DNA from: JAGOFO01 sp964522105
GTDB taxonomy: Bacteria > Myxococcota_A > UBA9042 > DTJE01
NCBI GenBank assembly: GCA_964522105.1
Contig: CAZFVA010000013.1
Coordinates: 20,974-84,973 of the forward strand
Direction of reading: 5' to 3'
Length of the DNA: 64,000 nucleotides
Positions 35,406 to 42,818 of this stretch are shown here, in pieces. The translations under genes were made by a program, and so were the position numbers. The notes under the pieces were generated by a model. That model saw only the letters and a program-made list of their open reading frames with translations, had not been told where the DNA came from and searched no databases. Within the stretch, counting starts at the first letter, position 1, and each line of letters starts with the position of its first letter.

Positions 35406-37662
35406 TGAAAACATTGCTGCCGCCCTTGATTCGATGCAGAAGGCCACCTGGTACAGCGGCCAGATTACACGGATTCAGGAATACCCTGTTCGCGACCCGG
35501 TCTTTGCGGATATACCGGAAACGCTTGCGCCGGAGGTGCGCGATTACCTGGAACATATAGGCATTTCAAAGCTTTATGCGCATCAGGCCGATGCGTGTCG
35601 GCAGGCTGTTTCCGGCAGAAACGTCATTCTTTCGACATCTACTGCGTCCGGCAAGACGCTTGCGTTCCTGCTGCCGGTACTTCATGAACTGGCAACAAAC
35701 GAAGACGCGTGCGCACTTTTTCTGTATCCGCTCAAGGCGCTGACCAACGATCAACTTTTGACGTTCAATGTCGCTGAACAGGCTTCCGGGTTGCAGATCG
35801 ACGCGGCCGTTTACGATGGCGACACCCCGCGTCTGAAGCGTCCGAAGATCAGGCAGATGTCGCGGGTAGTGCTGTCAAACCCGTTTGAGATCCATGAAAC
35901 GCTGCCTTATCACCATATGTGGCGGCGGTTTTTCGCAAATTTGAAGTACATCGTCATCGACGAAGCCCACCGTTATACAGGCGTGTTCGGCTCGAATGTG
36001 GCGCAGGTTCTGCGCCGTCTAACCCGGGTTGCACGCGCTTACGGGGCCGATCCGCAGTTCATTCTTGCGTCTGCTTCGATTGCGAATCCGGGTGAACACG
36101 CGTCTGCGCTGACCGGCGCTGATTTTTTGGTAATCGATCAGGACGGTTCGCCGGCTGGCGAAAAGACGCTCGTGTTTTTCAATGGCGGGGCGCCCGGGCC
36201 CGACTCTGACTACAGCGCATCTGCCAACACAATGACGCGCGACATCGTCGGGCACCTGCTGCGCCGCGGGATCAAAACGCTGTGCTTTACACGTTCCAGA
36301 AAAACGGCCGAGCTGGTGGCCGGGCTTGCCGGCAAGTCAAGTGGCGGGCTGCCGGTGGCGCCATACCGCGCAGGCTATCTGCCTGAAGAAAGGCGTCACC
36401 TTGAGCGGGATTTCAAAGCCGGTGTTATCAGGGGAATTGTAAGTACCAACGCACTGGAACTCGGGATTGATATAGGTGATCTTGATGCCGTGGTGATGTC
36501 GGGATATCCCGGCAGTATCAGCGGGTTCTGGCAGCAGGTCGGGCGTGCCGGTCGTCGAGGTGCGCCAAGTCTTTCGGTATTTGTGGCGTTTGAAGACATC
36601 CTTGACCAGTACGTGATTGCCCACCCTGAAGTTCTGCTTATGCGTGGCTGGGAACGCGCCACGATAGACTTGAAAAACGAGCATATCCTTGCCGGGCACA
36701 TGCTTTGCGCCGCATCAGAGCTGCCTGTCCGCATCAGCCCTGATACGGAGCCTGAAGCCGGTATCGCCGCCGGTCTTGCGAAGGGCGGCCTGCTTCACGA
36801 AACCGAACATGGTTACATATATGGCGGGACTGTCCGGCCTCAGGAAGCTGTGAAACTGGACAAGATTGGCGACAGAACGGTCGCGCTTTTTGATCTGGCC
36901 AGCGGGGAACTTCTTGAAACTATTGATTTCAGCAGGGCGATGCGCGACGCGTTCAAAGGGGCGGTCTATCTGCATCAGACCAAAACATGGGTTGTCGAAG
37001 AGCTTGATTTGGACGGGTTACGGGCGCGCCTTTCACGGCGGGACGTTGATTATTACACCGTGTCGCATTCTGACCGTCAGGCCGAGATCATGCAGCAGTT
37101 CCGGTCCGGTGAACTGGGTCGTTCAGAAAACAGCCGTTATTCTGATGTTTTCACCGTTGGTCTCGGGTCGCTCAAGATTTCTACCCACATTTCCAGTTTC
37201 CTGATGAAGCGCTTTAATCGCGTTATTGGTGGCGGCCCACTGGATATGCCGGTCCAGACGCTTGAAACGACAGGTTTCTGGATCGATTTCAGCCCACAGG
37301 CGCCGCCAGGTGTCACTGATTTGCTTGGTGCGATTCATGCGCTGGAACACACGCTGGTCGGGATTGCGCCATTGGCCCTGTCCTGCGATCCCGATGATCT
37401 GGCCGGTTTTTCAATAACGATGGCGCCACATTCCGGCGCCCCCGCGCTGTTTGTTTACGACGGTTATCAAGGTGGAATCGGCCTTTGCGAAAGGGCTTTC
37501 GGTGACCTGAAACAGCTTATGCGTACGGCCGCTTCGATACTTTCCGGATGTGCCTGCGAATCTGGCTGCCCCGCCTGCTGCCTGTCCGCGCGCTGCGGCA
37601 ACAACAACCTGCCGATGGACAAAAACGGCGGCGCGATTCTGGCAGCGATGCTCGCTTCGTGA
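35395..37662 (+). CDS. DEAD/DEAH-box helicase with C-terminal DUF1998 zinc domain (MrfA/YprA-like)
   Basis: The product has 755 residues from the ATG at 35395, inside the end of the preceding gene. The motor domain has LYAHQADACR, motif I (STASGKT), motif Ia (LYPLKALTNDQ), motif II (VIDEAHRY), motif III-like ILASASI, and in the second lobe GIVSTNALELGIDIGDLD and QQVGRAGRRG. The C-terminal part has the DUF1998 hallmark FVYDGYQGGIGLCERAF and a four-Cys cluster (CACESGCPACC). This architecture matches MrfA/YprA helicases that act in repair of mitomycin-type DNA lesions. Its function with the two upstream genes is unknown. Confidence 0.93.
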   Translation: MDGNENIAAALDSMQKATWYSGQITRIQEYPVRDPVFADIPETLAPEVRDYLEHIGISKLYAHQADACRQAVSGRNVILSTSTASGKTLAFLLPVLHELATNEDACALFLYPLKALTNDQLLTFNVAEQASGLQIDAAVYDGDTPRLKRPKIRQMSRVVLSNPFEIHETLPYHHMWRRFFANLKYIVIDEAHRYTGVFGSNVAQVLRRLTRVARAYGADPQFILASASIANPGEHASALTGADFLVIDQDGSPAGEKTLVFFNGGAPGPDSDYSASANTMTRDIVGHLLRRGIKTLCFTRSRKTAELVAGLAGKSSGGLPVAPYRAGYLPEERRHLERDFKAGVIRGIVSTNALELGIDIGDLDAVVMSGYPGSISGFWQQVGRAGRRGAPSLSVFVAFEDILDQYVIAHPEVLLMRGWERATIDLKNEHILAGHMLCAASELPVRISPDTEPEAGIAAGLAKGGLLHETEHGYIYGGTVRPQEAVKLDKIGDRTVALFDLASGELLETIDFSRAMRDAFKGAVYLHQTKTWVVEELDLDGLRARLSRRDVDYYTVSHSDRQAEIMQQFRSGELGRSENSRYSDVFTVGLGSLKISTHISSFLMKRFNRVIGGGPLDMPVQTLETTGFWIDFSPQAPPGVTDLLGAIHALEHTLVGIAPLALSCDPDDLAGFSITMAPHSGAPALFVYDGYQGGIGLCERAFGDLKQLMRTAASILSGCACESGCPACCLSARCGNNNLPMDKNGGAILAAMLAS

Positions 37663-37696
37663 GATGAAGGGGGCCTGTCCCCCGCCTGTTCCGGAT

Positions 37697-37718
37697 TGAC
37701 TTGTGAAGTCACTTTTTT
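37697..37718 (+). terminator. Weak intrinsic terminator after the helicase
   Basis: The palindrome TGACTT-GTG-AAGTCA is followed by C and six T. A second hairpin (five G, five-base loop, five C) lies just before it. Confidence 0.4.
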
Positions 37719-37719
37719 G

Positions 37720-37748
37720 TTGACGTTACGGATTGCGTGGTCTATTCG
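37720..37748 (+). promoter_or_regulatory. Sigma-70-like promoter of the steroid gene pair
   Basis: TTGACG (37720-37725) is separated by 17 nt from TATTCG (37743-37748), about 40 nt before the TTG start at 37788. Confidence 0.4.
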
Positions 37749-37787
37749 GGCAACGTTGTCTGATGGATTCAGCGATGGAGGCTCATC

Positions 37788-38783
37788 TTGCTTACCGTAG
37801 TAACTGGTGCGACAGGACATGTTGGCGGCAATCTGGTCAGGGCCCTGCTGGCGGAAGGCCGCAAAGTCAGATGCCTGGTCTGGGAAGGCGATAAAGACAC
37901 GGCCGCTATTGACGGCCTTGACGTTGAAAGGGTTCCCGGTGACGTTCGTGACCAGCTCAGCCTGCAGAAAGCTTTTGAAGGCGCTGATGTTGTGTATCAT
38001 CTGGCGTCCCGCATATCGATTGTTGGTCCTGAAGGCGGCCTGGTGCGTGACATCAACGTCAACGGCGCCAGAAATGTCGCTGAAGCATGCCTTGCCTGTA
38101 ATGTACGCAGGCTGGTTCACTTCAGTTCGGTTCACGCCAGAAATATCAACAGGCTTGGCGAACCGGTCGACGAAACCCGCGAGCGTTCTGGTGGAAAAGG
38201 CTGTCCGGCCTATGACAAGTCGAAGGGTGACGGTGAACTGGAAGTGCTCGCCGTTGTTGAACGTGGTCTTGATGCTGTAATCGTTTGTCCGTCCGGGATT
38301 ATCGGCCGACTGGATTTCAAGAAGTCCAGAATGGGTTGCGTCTTTTTGTCGCTTGCAAACGGCACGATGCCGGCCGGTGTTGTCGGCGGGTTTGACTGGG
38401 TTGACGTTCGTGACGTGGTCATCGGTGCCATGCTTGCTGAAAAGCTCGGACGCAAAGGCGAGCTCTATCTGTTGACCGGAAACTACGTCCCGATGCGCGA
38501 AGTAATGAATCAATTCAGCGCGATTGCCGGTCGCAAGCCCCCCCGCATGGATACCCCGATGTGGCTTGCCCGCGCAGTTGCCCCGGCGGCGCTTGTGATT
38601 GCCAATGTGACCGGAATGCCGGCGCTGTTCACCCCGGAATCGCTGTGCGCTCTTCGCGCAAACGACCAGTTGCTGCACAGCAAGGCCGAAAAGGAACTTG
38701 GATATAAGCCGCGCCCGTTTGCGGAAACGCTTGAAGACACCTATAAGTGGTTCAAGGAAGCCGGTTTTCTGAAAAAGAGGTAG
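37788..38783 (+). CDS. Extended SDR, 3-beta-hydroxysteroid dehydrogenase/epimerase-like
   Basis: The product has 331 residues. The TTG at 37788 has GGAGG at 7 nt distance. The NAD-binding Rossmann motif GATGHVGG (residues 7-14) and the catalytic pair Tyr142/Lys146 (YDKSK), with Ser in HFSSVH, are intact. VYHLASRISI and WVDVRDVV are typical of the 3-beta-HSD-like branch of extended SDRs. The next gene, 4 nt downstream, encodes a steroid 5-alpha-reductase homologue, which supports oxidation of a 3-hydroxyl on a sterol as the activity. A nucleotide-sugar epimerase or flavonoid-reductase-type role is possible. It is cytosolic or membrane-associated. Confidence 0.82.
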   Translation: MLTVVTGATGHVGGNLVRALLAEGRKVRCLVWEGDKDTAAIDGLDVERVPGDVRDQLSLQKAFEGADVVYHLASRISIVGPEGGLVRDINVNGARNVAEACLACNVRRLVHFSSVHARNINRLGEPVDETRERSGGKGCPAYDKSKGDGELEVLAVVERGLDAVIVCPSGIIGRLDFKKSRMGCVFLSLANGTMPAGVVGGFDWVDVRDVVIGAMLAEKLGRKGELYLLTGNYVPMREVMNQFSAIAGRKPPRMDTPMWLARAVAPAALVIANVTGMPALFTPESLCALRANDQLLHSKAEKELGYKPRPFAETLEDTYKWFKEAGFLKKR

Positions 38784-38787
38784 TAAT

Positions 38788-39570
38788 ATGGACTGCGCCG
38801 CGTTTCTGAAATTTGAGCCGTATTTTCATTTTTATCTGATGATGGTCTTCGTGGCGCTTGCCGCCATCGTGTTTCCGCTTCTGATGTTTGTGACCGCCCC
38901 TTACGGAAGGCACACCCGCAAAGGCTGGGGACCTGTAATGAACGACACCCTGGGCTGGGTGCTGATGGAACTCCCGGCCCCGGTGCTGTTCGCCGTGCTG
39001 TTTTTCATCGGTGACCGCACGACCAGCCTGGTGAACATCGTTTTTCTGTGTATCTGGGAACTTCACTACATCAACCGGACGTTTATTTTCCCTTTCCGTC
39101 TGAAGGGTAACCGCAAAGATATGTCGGTCATCATCATGCTGTTCGGGCTGCTGTTCAACACGCTGAACGCCTACATCGTCAGCCGTTATCTGAACACGCT
39201 CGGCCCGGCCTATGATGTGGCCTGGCTGTACGATCCCAGATTTGCGATCGGCGTCGTGATTTTTCTGGTCGGTTTTTATATCAACACCCAGTCCGACTCG
39301 ATTCTGCGCAATCTTCTGAAGCCGGGCGAGACCGCGTACAAAATCCCCTACGGCGGCATGTTCAAGTACGTTTCGTGCCCCAATTACATGGGCGAACTGC
39401 TTGAGTGGACCGGTTTCGCGATTGCAACGTGGTGCATGCCATCGGCAGTCTTTGTTCTGTGGACCGCAGCCAATCTGGTTCCGCGAGCCTTTTCAAGCCA
39501 TAAGTGGTACCTCGAAAATTTCAAAGACTATCCGAAGGATCGCAAGGCCTTGATTCCGTTTATCCGCTGA
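38788..39570 (+). CDS. 3-oxo-5-alpha-steroid 4-dehydrogenase (steroid 5-alpha-reductase) homologue
   Basis: This membrane protein of 260 residues has about six or seven helices and the full length of the SRD5A family. Diagnostic segments are PYGRHTRKGWGP, GWVLMELPAPV, ELHYINRTFIFPFR, YINTQSDSILRNLLKPGE, YKIPYGGMFKYVSCPNYMGELLEW and the C-terminal SSHKWYLENFKDYPKDRKALIPF. These form the NADPH and steroid site in the eukaryotic enzymes, which reduce the delta-4 double bond of 3-oxo-steroids. The resemblance is unusually close for a bacterial protein. It is translationally linked to the SDR gene, 4 nt upstream. Confidence 0.9.
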   Translation: MDCAAFLKFEPYFHFYLMMVFVALAAIVFPLLMFVTAPYGRHTRKGWGPVMNDTLGWVLMELPAPVLFAVLFFIGDRTTSLVNIVFLCIWELHYINRTFIFPFRLKGNRKDMSVIIMLFGLLFNTLNAYIVSRYLNTLGPAYDVAWLYDPRFAIGVVIFLVGFYINTQSDSILRNLLKPGETAYKIPYGGMFKYVSCPNYMGELLEWTGFAIATWCMPSAVFVLWTAANLVPRAFSSHKWYLENFKDYPKDRKALIPFIR

Positions 39571-39652
39571 TTGTCGGCTTCTTGAAGTTTGTTGATTTCG
39601 TGTCGGCAGGCAGGTTACGCATCAGCACACAGGCCAGGCGTCAGCACGTACG

Positions 39653-40696
39653 TCACGCTGCGGCAGAATCTTCGTCACCATAAGCAGCAGCCGATGGCTT
39701 ACATGAAGTCGGGGCGTTGCGCACGGCGGCTTCCAGAGCGGCCCGCAGTGTTTCATCGCCCCGCAGGCGCTTGTCGGCCTGGTCGCGGCCCTGTCCAAGT
39801 TGTTCGCCGTTGAATGACAGCCATGATCCCGATTTTTCAAGAATTCCGGCTGCGTCTGCTGCCTCGATCAGGTCCAGCGTCTTGTTGATGCCTTCCCCGA
39901 ACACGATGTCGAATTCGGCTTCCAGGAACGGCGGCGCCATCTTGTTCTTGGCGACCTTGACCTTGACCCTGTTGGCGGTAACGACGTTGCCGTCTTTCTG
40001 CGAACTTTTCTTACGCACGTCCAGCCTGATCGACGAGTAGAACTTCAAGGCGTTGCCGCCGGTCGTCGTTTCCGGATTGCCGAACATTACGCCGATCTTC
40101 AGTCGCAACTGGTTGATGAAGATGATCGTGCAGTCCTGTTTGTAGCAAAGGCCGACCAGCTTTCGCAGGGCCTGTGACATCAGTCGCGCCTGCAGTCCGA
40201 CATGGCTGTCGCCCATTTCGCCTTCGATTTCGGCCTTCGGTACCAGGGCGGCGACCGAGTCGACGACAATTAGATCTACGGATCCGCTTCGCACAAGTGT
40301 TTCCGCGATATCCAGAGCCTGTTCACCGTAGTCAGGCTGGCTGACCAGCAGGTCTTCGACCTTGACGCCCAGATTTCTGGCATACGTGATGTCGAAGGCG
40401 TGCTCGGCGTCGATGAAAGCCGCAACCGCGCCGGTCTTCTGTGCCTGCGCGATGACTTCCAGGGTCAGCGTTGTCTTGCCTGACGACTCCGGCCCGTAGA
40501 TTTCGACGATTCTGCCTTTCGGGATGCCCCCGATCCCGAGCGCCCTGTCCAGCGAAATGCTGCCGCTTGAAAACGCCGGTACACGTTCCACCGGGCCGTC
40601 CCCGTAGCGCATCACCGCGCCTTTTCCGAATTGCCGGTCCATTGTCGCGATCAGTTTGTCCAGTTCGTTCATCAGTTCCTCGTGCTTCCTGCTCAT
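39653..40696 (-). CDS. recA: Recombinase A
   Basis: RecA of 347 residues, the normal size, forms filaments on single-stranded DNA for homologous recombination and the SOS response. Walker A is GPESSGKT (about residues 68-75), Walker B is LIVVDSVAAL, the loop region is EGEMGDSHVGLQARLMSQALRK, and the L2 loop is GNPETTTGGNALKFY. DAEHAFD replaces the commoner DAEHALD. AGGAGGTTAT precedes the ATG. The gene follows comM by 11 nt on the same strand. No LexA box could be identified by eye. Confidence 0.98.
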   Translation of the reverse strand: MSRKHEELMNELDKLIATMDRQFGKGAVMRYGDGPVERVPAFSSGSISLDRALGIGGIPKGRIVEIYGPESSGKTTLTLEVIAQAQKTGAVAAFIDAEHAFDITYARNLGVKVEDLLVSQPDYGEQALDIAETLVRSGSVDLIVVDSVAALVPKAEIEGEMGDSHVGLQARLMSQALRKLVGLCYKQDCTIIFINQLRLKIGVMFGNPETTTGGNALKFYSSIRLDVRKKSSQKDGNVVTANRVKVKVAKNKMAPPFLEAEFDIVFGEGINKTLDLIEAADAAGILEKSGSWLSFNGEQLGQGRDQADKRLRGDETLRAALEAAVRNAPTSCKPSAAAYGDEDSAAA

Positions 40697-40707
40697 ATAA
40701 CCTCCTG

Positions 40708-42270
40708 TCAGGAATTTGAATCAAGCCGATTCCCGCAGATTGCCCTGTCAAGCAACCTGTATTGAACGGCCTCGGTCACATGTTCGGTGCGGATGTCCGG
40801 GCTGCCGTCCAGATCCGCAATTGTTCGGGACACTTTCAGAATTCTGTCCAACGCGCGGGCAGACAGGCCCAGGCGGTCCATCGACTGTTCCAGGATGTGG
40901 GCGGCCTCGTCCGGCACGCGACAGAACCGGCGCACCTGCCGGGAGTCCATTCGTCCGTTGTATCTATTTGGCGATTTGGCAAAACGTTTTGACTGGATGG
41001 CGACCGCTTCCTGCACCCTCTGCCTTACAACTGCGGATGATTCTGCCGGAGGTGTCGTTCCTGCCAGTTCACGGAAAGGTACCGGCGAAACTTCGACCTG
41101 TATGTCGATGCGGTCCAGCAGTGGTCCTGACACTTTCGCCCTGTAACGCGCCACTTCCTGTGATGTGCAGGAACACTCATGCCGGATGTCACCGAGATAA
41201 CCGCAAGGGCATGGATTCATTGCACTAATCATCAAAAAGTCAGCCGGAAAATTGACAGCGTATCTGACGCGTGAAATTGAAACCTGGCGCTCTTCAAGGG
41301 GTTGACGCAGGACTTCCAGCACTTCACGCCGCCATTCGGGCAGCTCGTCTAAAAACAGTGCGCCGTTATGCGCCAGCGACACTTCGCCAGGTCTTGGATT
41401 GCCGCCACCCCCGACGATTGCAGCCGGTGAGCCGGTGTGGTGCGGTGTGCGAAACGGCCTTTCGGATACCAGTCCGCCACGGTTTCGCAACAGCCCCGCA
41501 ACGCTGAAAACGCGGCTTGTCTCAAGGCTTTCTTCATACGTAAAGGGCGGCAGTATCGACACGATTCGGCGCGCCAGCATAGTCTTTCCGCACCCCGGGG
41601 GGCCGACCATCAGCAGGTTGTGGCGTCCTGCGGCTGCGATCTCGAGGGCGCGCTTGACCTGTGACTGGCCGCGCACATCAGCCAGATCAATCTGCGCAAG
41701 GTCACCCGTCTTGTCCCCGGGCGTTTCCGGCGGTGTGATTTGATGCGGTTCAATTCGTAAGTCACCGTTCAGGTAGGCGATCAGGTCTGCCAGTGACGAT
41801 GCCGGGATGCATGTAACACCCTGGACGACAGCAGCTTCGTCGGCGTTTTCAACCGGTACGATGACTTCCGTGATCCCGGCCTTGAAAGCTGCTGAAACCA
41901 TGGGTAAAACGCCAGGGATTGGTCTGACCTGACCGTCAAGCGACAGCTCGCCGACAAACAGTCGAGTGTCCAGAGCCGCCGCCGGGATTTCGTCCATGCA
42001 CGCAAGTACGCCAAGCGCGATCGGCAGGTCGTACAGTGACCCTGTCTTGCGCAGGTCGGCCGGGGCCAGATTGACCGTTATCCACTTGCTGGTAATCCGG
42101 TGACCAAGGTTGCGCAGCGACGAAGTTACGCGCACCCGGCTTTCGCGCACTGACGCTTCAGGCAAACCCACAATGTCGAAATGTCCGATGCCACGGTAGA
42201 TGTCCACCTCGACATCGACCATCAATCCGTCGATGCCGTTAAGTACCGCTGAAATCACCCGCACGCTCAT
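40708..42270 (-). CDS. comM: ComM/YifB family Mg-chelatase-like AAA+ ATPase
   Basis: The product has 520 residues from the ATG at 42270, which has AGAGG upstream; the first seven residues of the longer frame are dropped. The N-terminal Lon-like domain (GLPEASVRESRVRV, NLAPADLRKTGSLYDLPIA) is followed by a AAA+ domain with Walker A GPPGCGKT, Walker B GALFLDELPEW and sensor AMNPCPCG. A four-Cys region (CPCGYLGDIRHECSC) and the C-terminal helical domain complete it. ComM is a helicase that drives branch migration during natural transformation in proteobacteria. Placement directly upstream of recA fits a recombination role. Confidence 0.95.
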   Translation of the reverse strand: MSVRVISAVLNGIDGLMVDVEVDIYRGIGHFDIVGLPEASVRESRVRVTSSLRNLGHRITSKWITVNLAPADLRKTGSLYDLPIALGVLACMDEIPAAALDTRLFVGELSLDGQVRPIPGVLPMVSAAFKAGITEVIVPVENADEAAVVQGVTCIPASSLADLIAYLNGDLRIEPHQITPPETPGDKTGDLAQIDLADVRGQSQVKRALEIAAAGRHNLLMVGPPGCGKTMLARRIVSILPPFTYEESLETSRVFSVAGLLRNRGGLVSERPFRTPHHTGSPAAIVGGGGNPRPGEVSLAHNGALFLDELPEWRREVLEVLRQPLEERQVSISRVRYAVNFPADFLMISAMNPCPCGYLGDIRHECSCTSQEVARYRAKVSGPLLDRIDIQVEVSPVPFRELAGTTPPAESSAVVRQRVQEAVAIQSKRFAKSPNRYNGRMDSRQVRRFCRVPDEAAHILEQSMDRLGLSARALDRILKVSRTIADLDGSPDIRTEHVTEAVQYRLLDRAICGNRLDSNS

Positions 42271-42431
42271 GCCAACCTCTGCGTTCCGCATCCAGGCGGC
42301 CTGTTATTTCAAGTCGTGTGCCGACTTCAGGATGTCTTGATTTACAGGGACTTCAGGCTTTTTTGCCGTTGTTGAGTCTGGACAAATGGTGGGGAATTGA
42401 ACTGGATATTCAGACAGGTCCAGTCGTGCTT

Positions 42432-42623
42432 CTACAGATACTTTTTCATGTGGTAGCGATTTGCCAGTTCGATGCGCTTTTCTGCAGGAATCGACTGCAT
42501 GTATTTCTTCCAGCCGGGGCACCAACCGGCGTGCCAGCGCCACAGACGGCCCAGGAACGATTCAGGGCTGTTGTCGTACTTAGCCCGGAAGCCACAGGTT
42601 TCGCAGGGAATCTTTTTGTCCAT
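42432..42623 (-). CDS. Small conserved Cys/Trp-rich protein, unknown
   Basis: The product has 63 residues. The ATG at 42623 has GGAGGG upstream. The sequence has CETCGFRAKYD near the start, then FLGRLWRWHAGWCPGWKKYM with three closely spaced Trp and a third Cys, and a basic end. This could be a small zinc or haem-binding protein, but the fold is not known to me. It is led by a consensus promoter (42680-42708) and a leader hairpin (42641-42660), and precedes comM and recA by about 160 nt, so it may be the first gene of that transcript. Confidence 0.8.
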   Translation of the reverse strand: MDKKIPCETCGFRAKYDNSPESFLGRLWRWHAGWCPGWKKYMQSIPAEKRIELANRYHMKKYL

Positions 42624-42640
42624 ATTACCCTCCATAAAGC

Positions 42641-42660
42641 GGCCTGATTGTGGTCAGGCC
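42641..42660 (-). promoter_or_regulatory. Leader hairpin upstream of the small Cys/Trp gene
   Basis: A perfect 7-bp stem (GGCCTGA/TCAGGCC) with a 6-nt loop lies between the promoter and the ribosome site. It has no T-tract. It may regulate translation or stabilise the mRNA. Confidence 0.4.
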
Positions 42661-42679
42661 TTGCGATCGTGTTGAAAAA

Positions 42680-42708
42680 ATTAGACTTCCAAATGTCCGG
42701 CCGGTCAA
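42680..42708 (-). promoter_or_regulatory. Sigma-70 promoter of the small Cys/Trp gene (and possibly comM-recA)
   Basis: On the minus strand TTGACC (42703-42708) is separated by 17 nt from TCTAAT (42680-42685). Confidence 0.55.
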
Positions 42709-42818
42709 GGCTGTTTCAGCCCCCGGCCCGGGCAATAAGGTCGTTAACTGTATAGTAGTTGCATTGTCATGGTAAATTTTGATATTGCGCGGGACTTTAC
42801 CCGGCCCTGAGGAGATCG

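Noticed and set aside
37467..38678. Minus-strand open frame of 403 codons opposite the SDR gene
   Set aside because: It is antisense to two well-supported genes (helicase end and SDR), has no recognisable domain and is explained by codon bias of the opposite strand.
42304..42543. Minus-strand open frame overlapping the end of the small Cys/Trp gene
   Set aside because: It overlaps a better supported gene in another frame and has neither ribosome site nor conserved motif.
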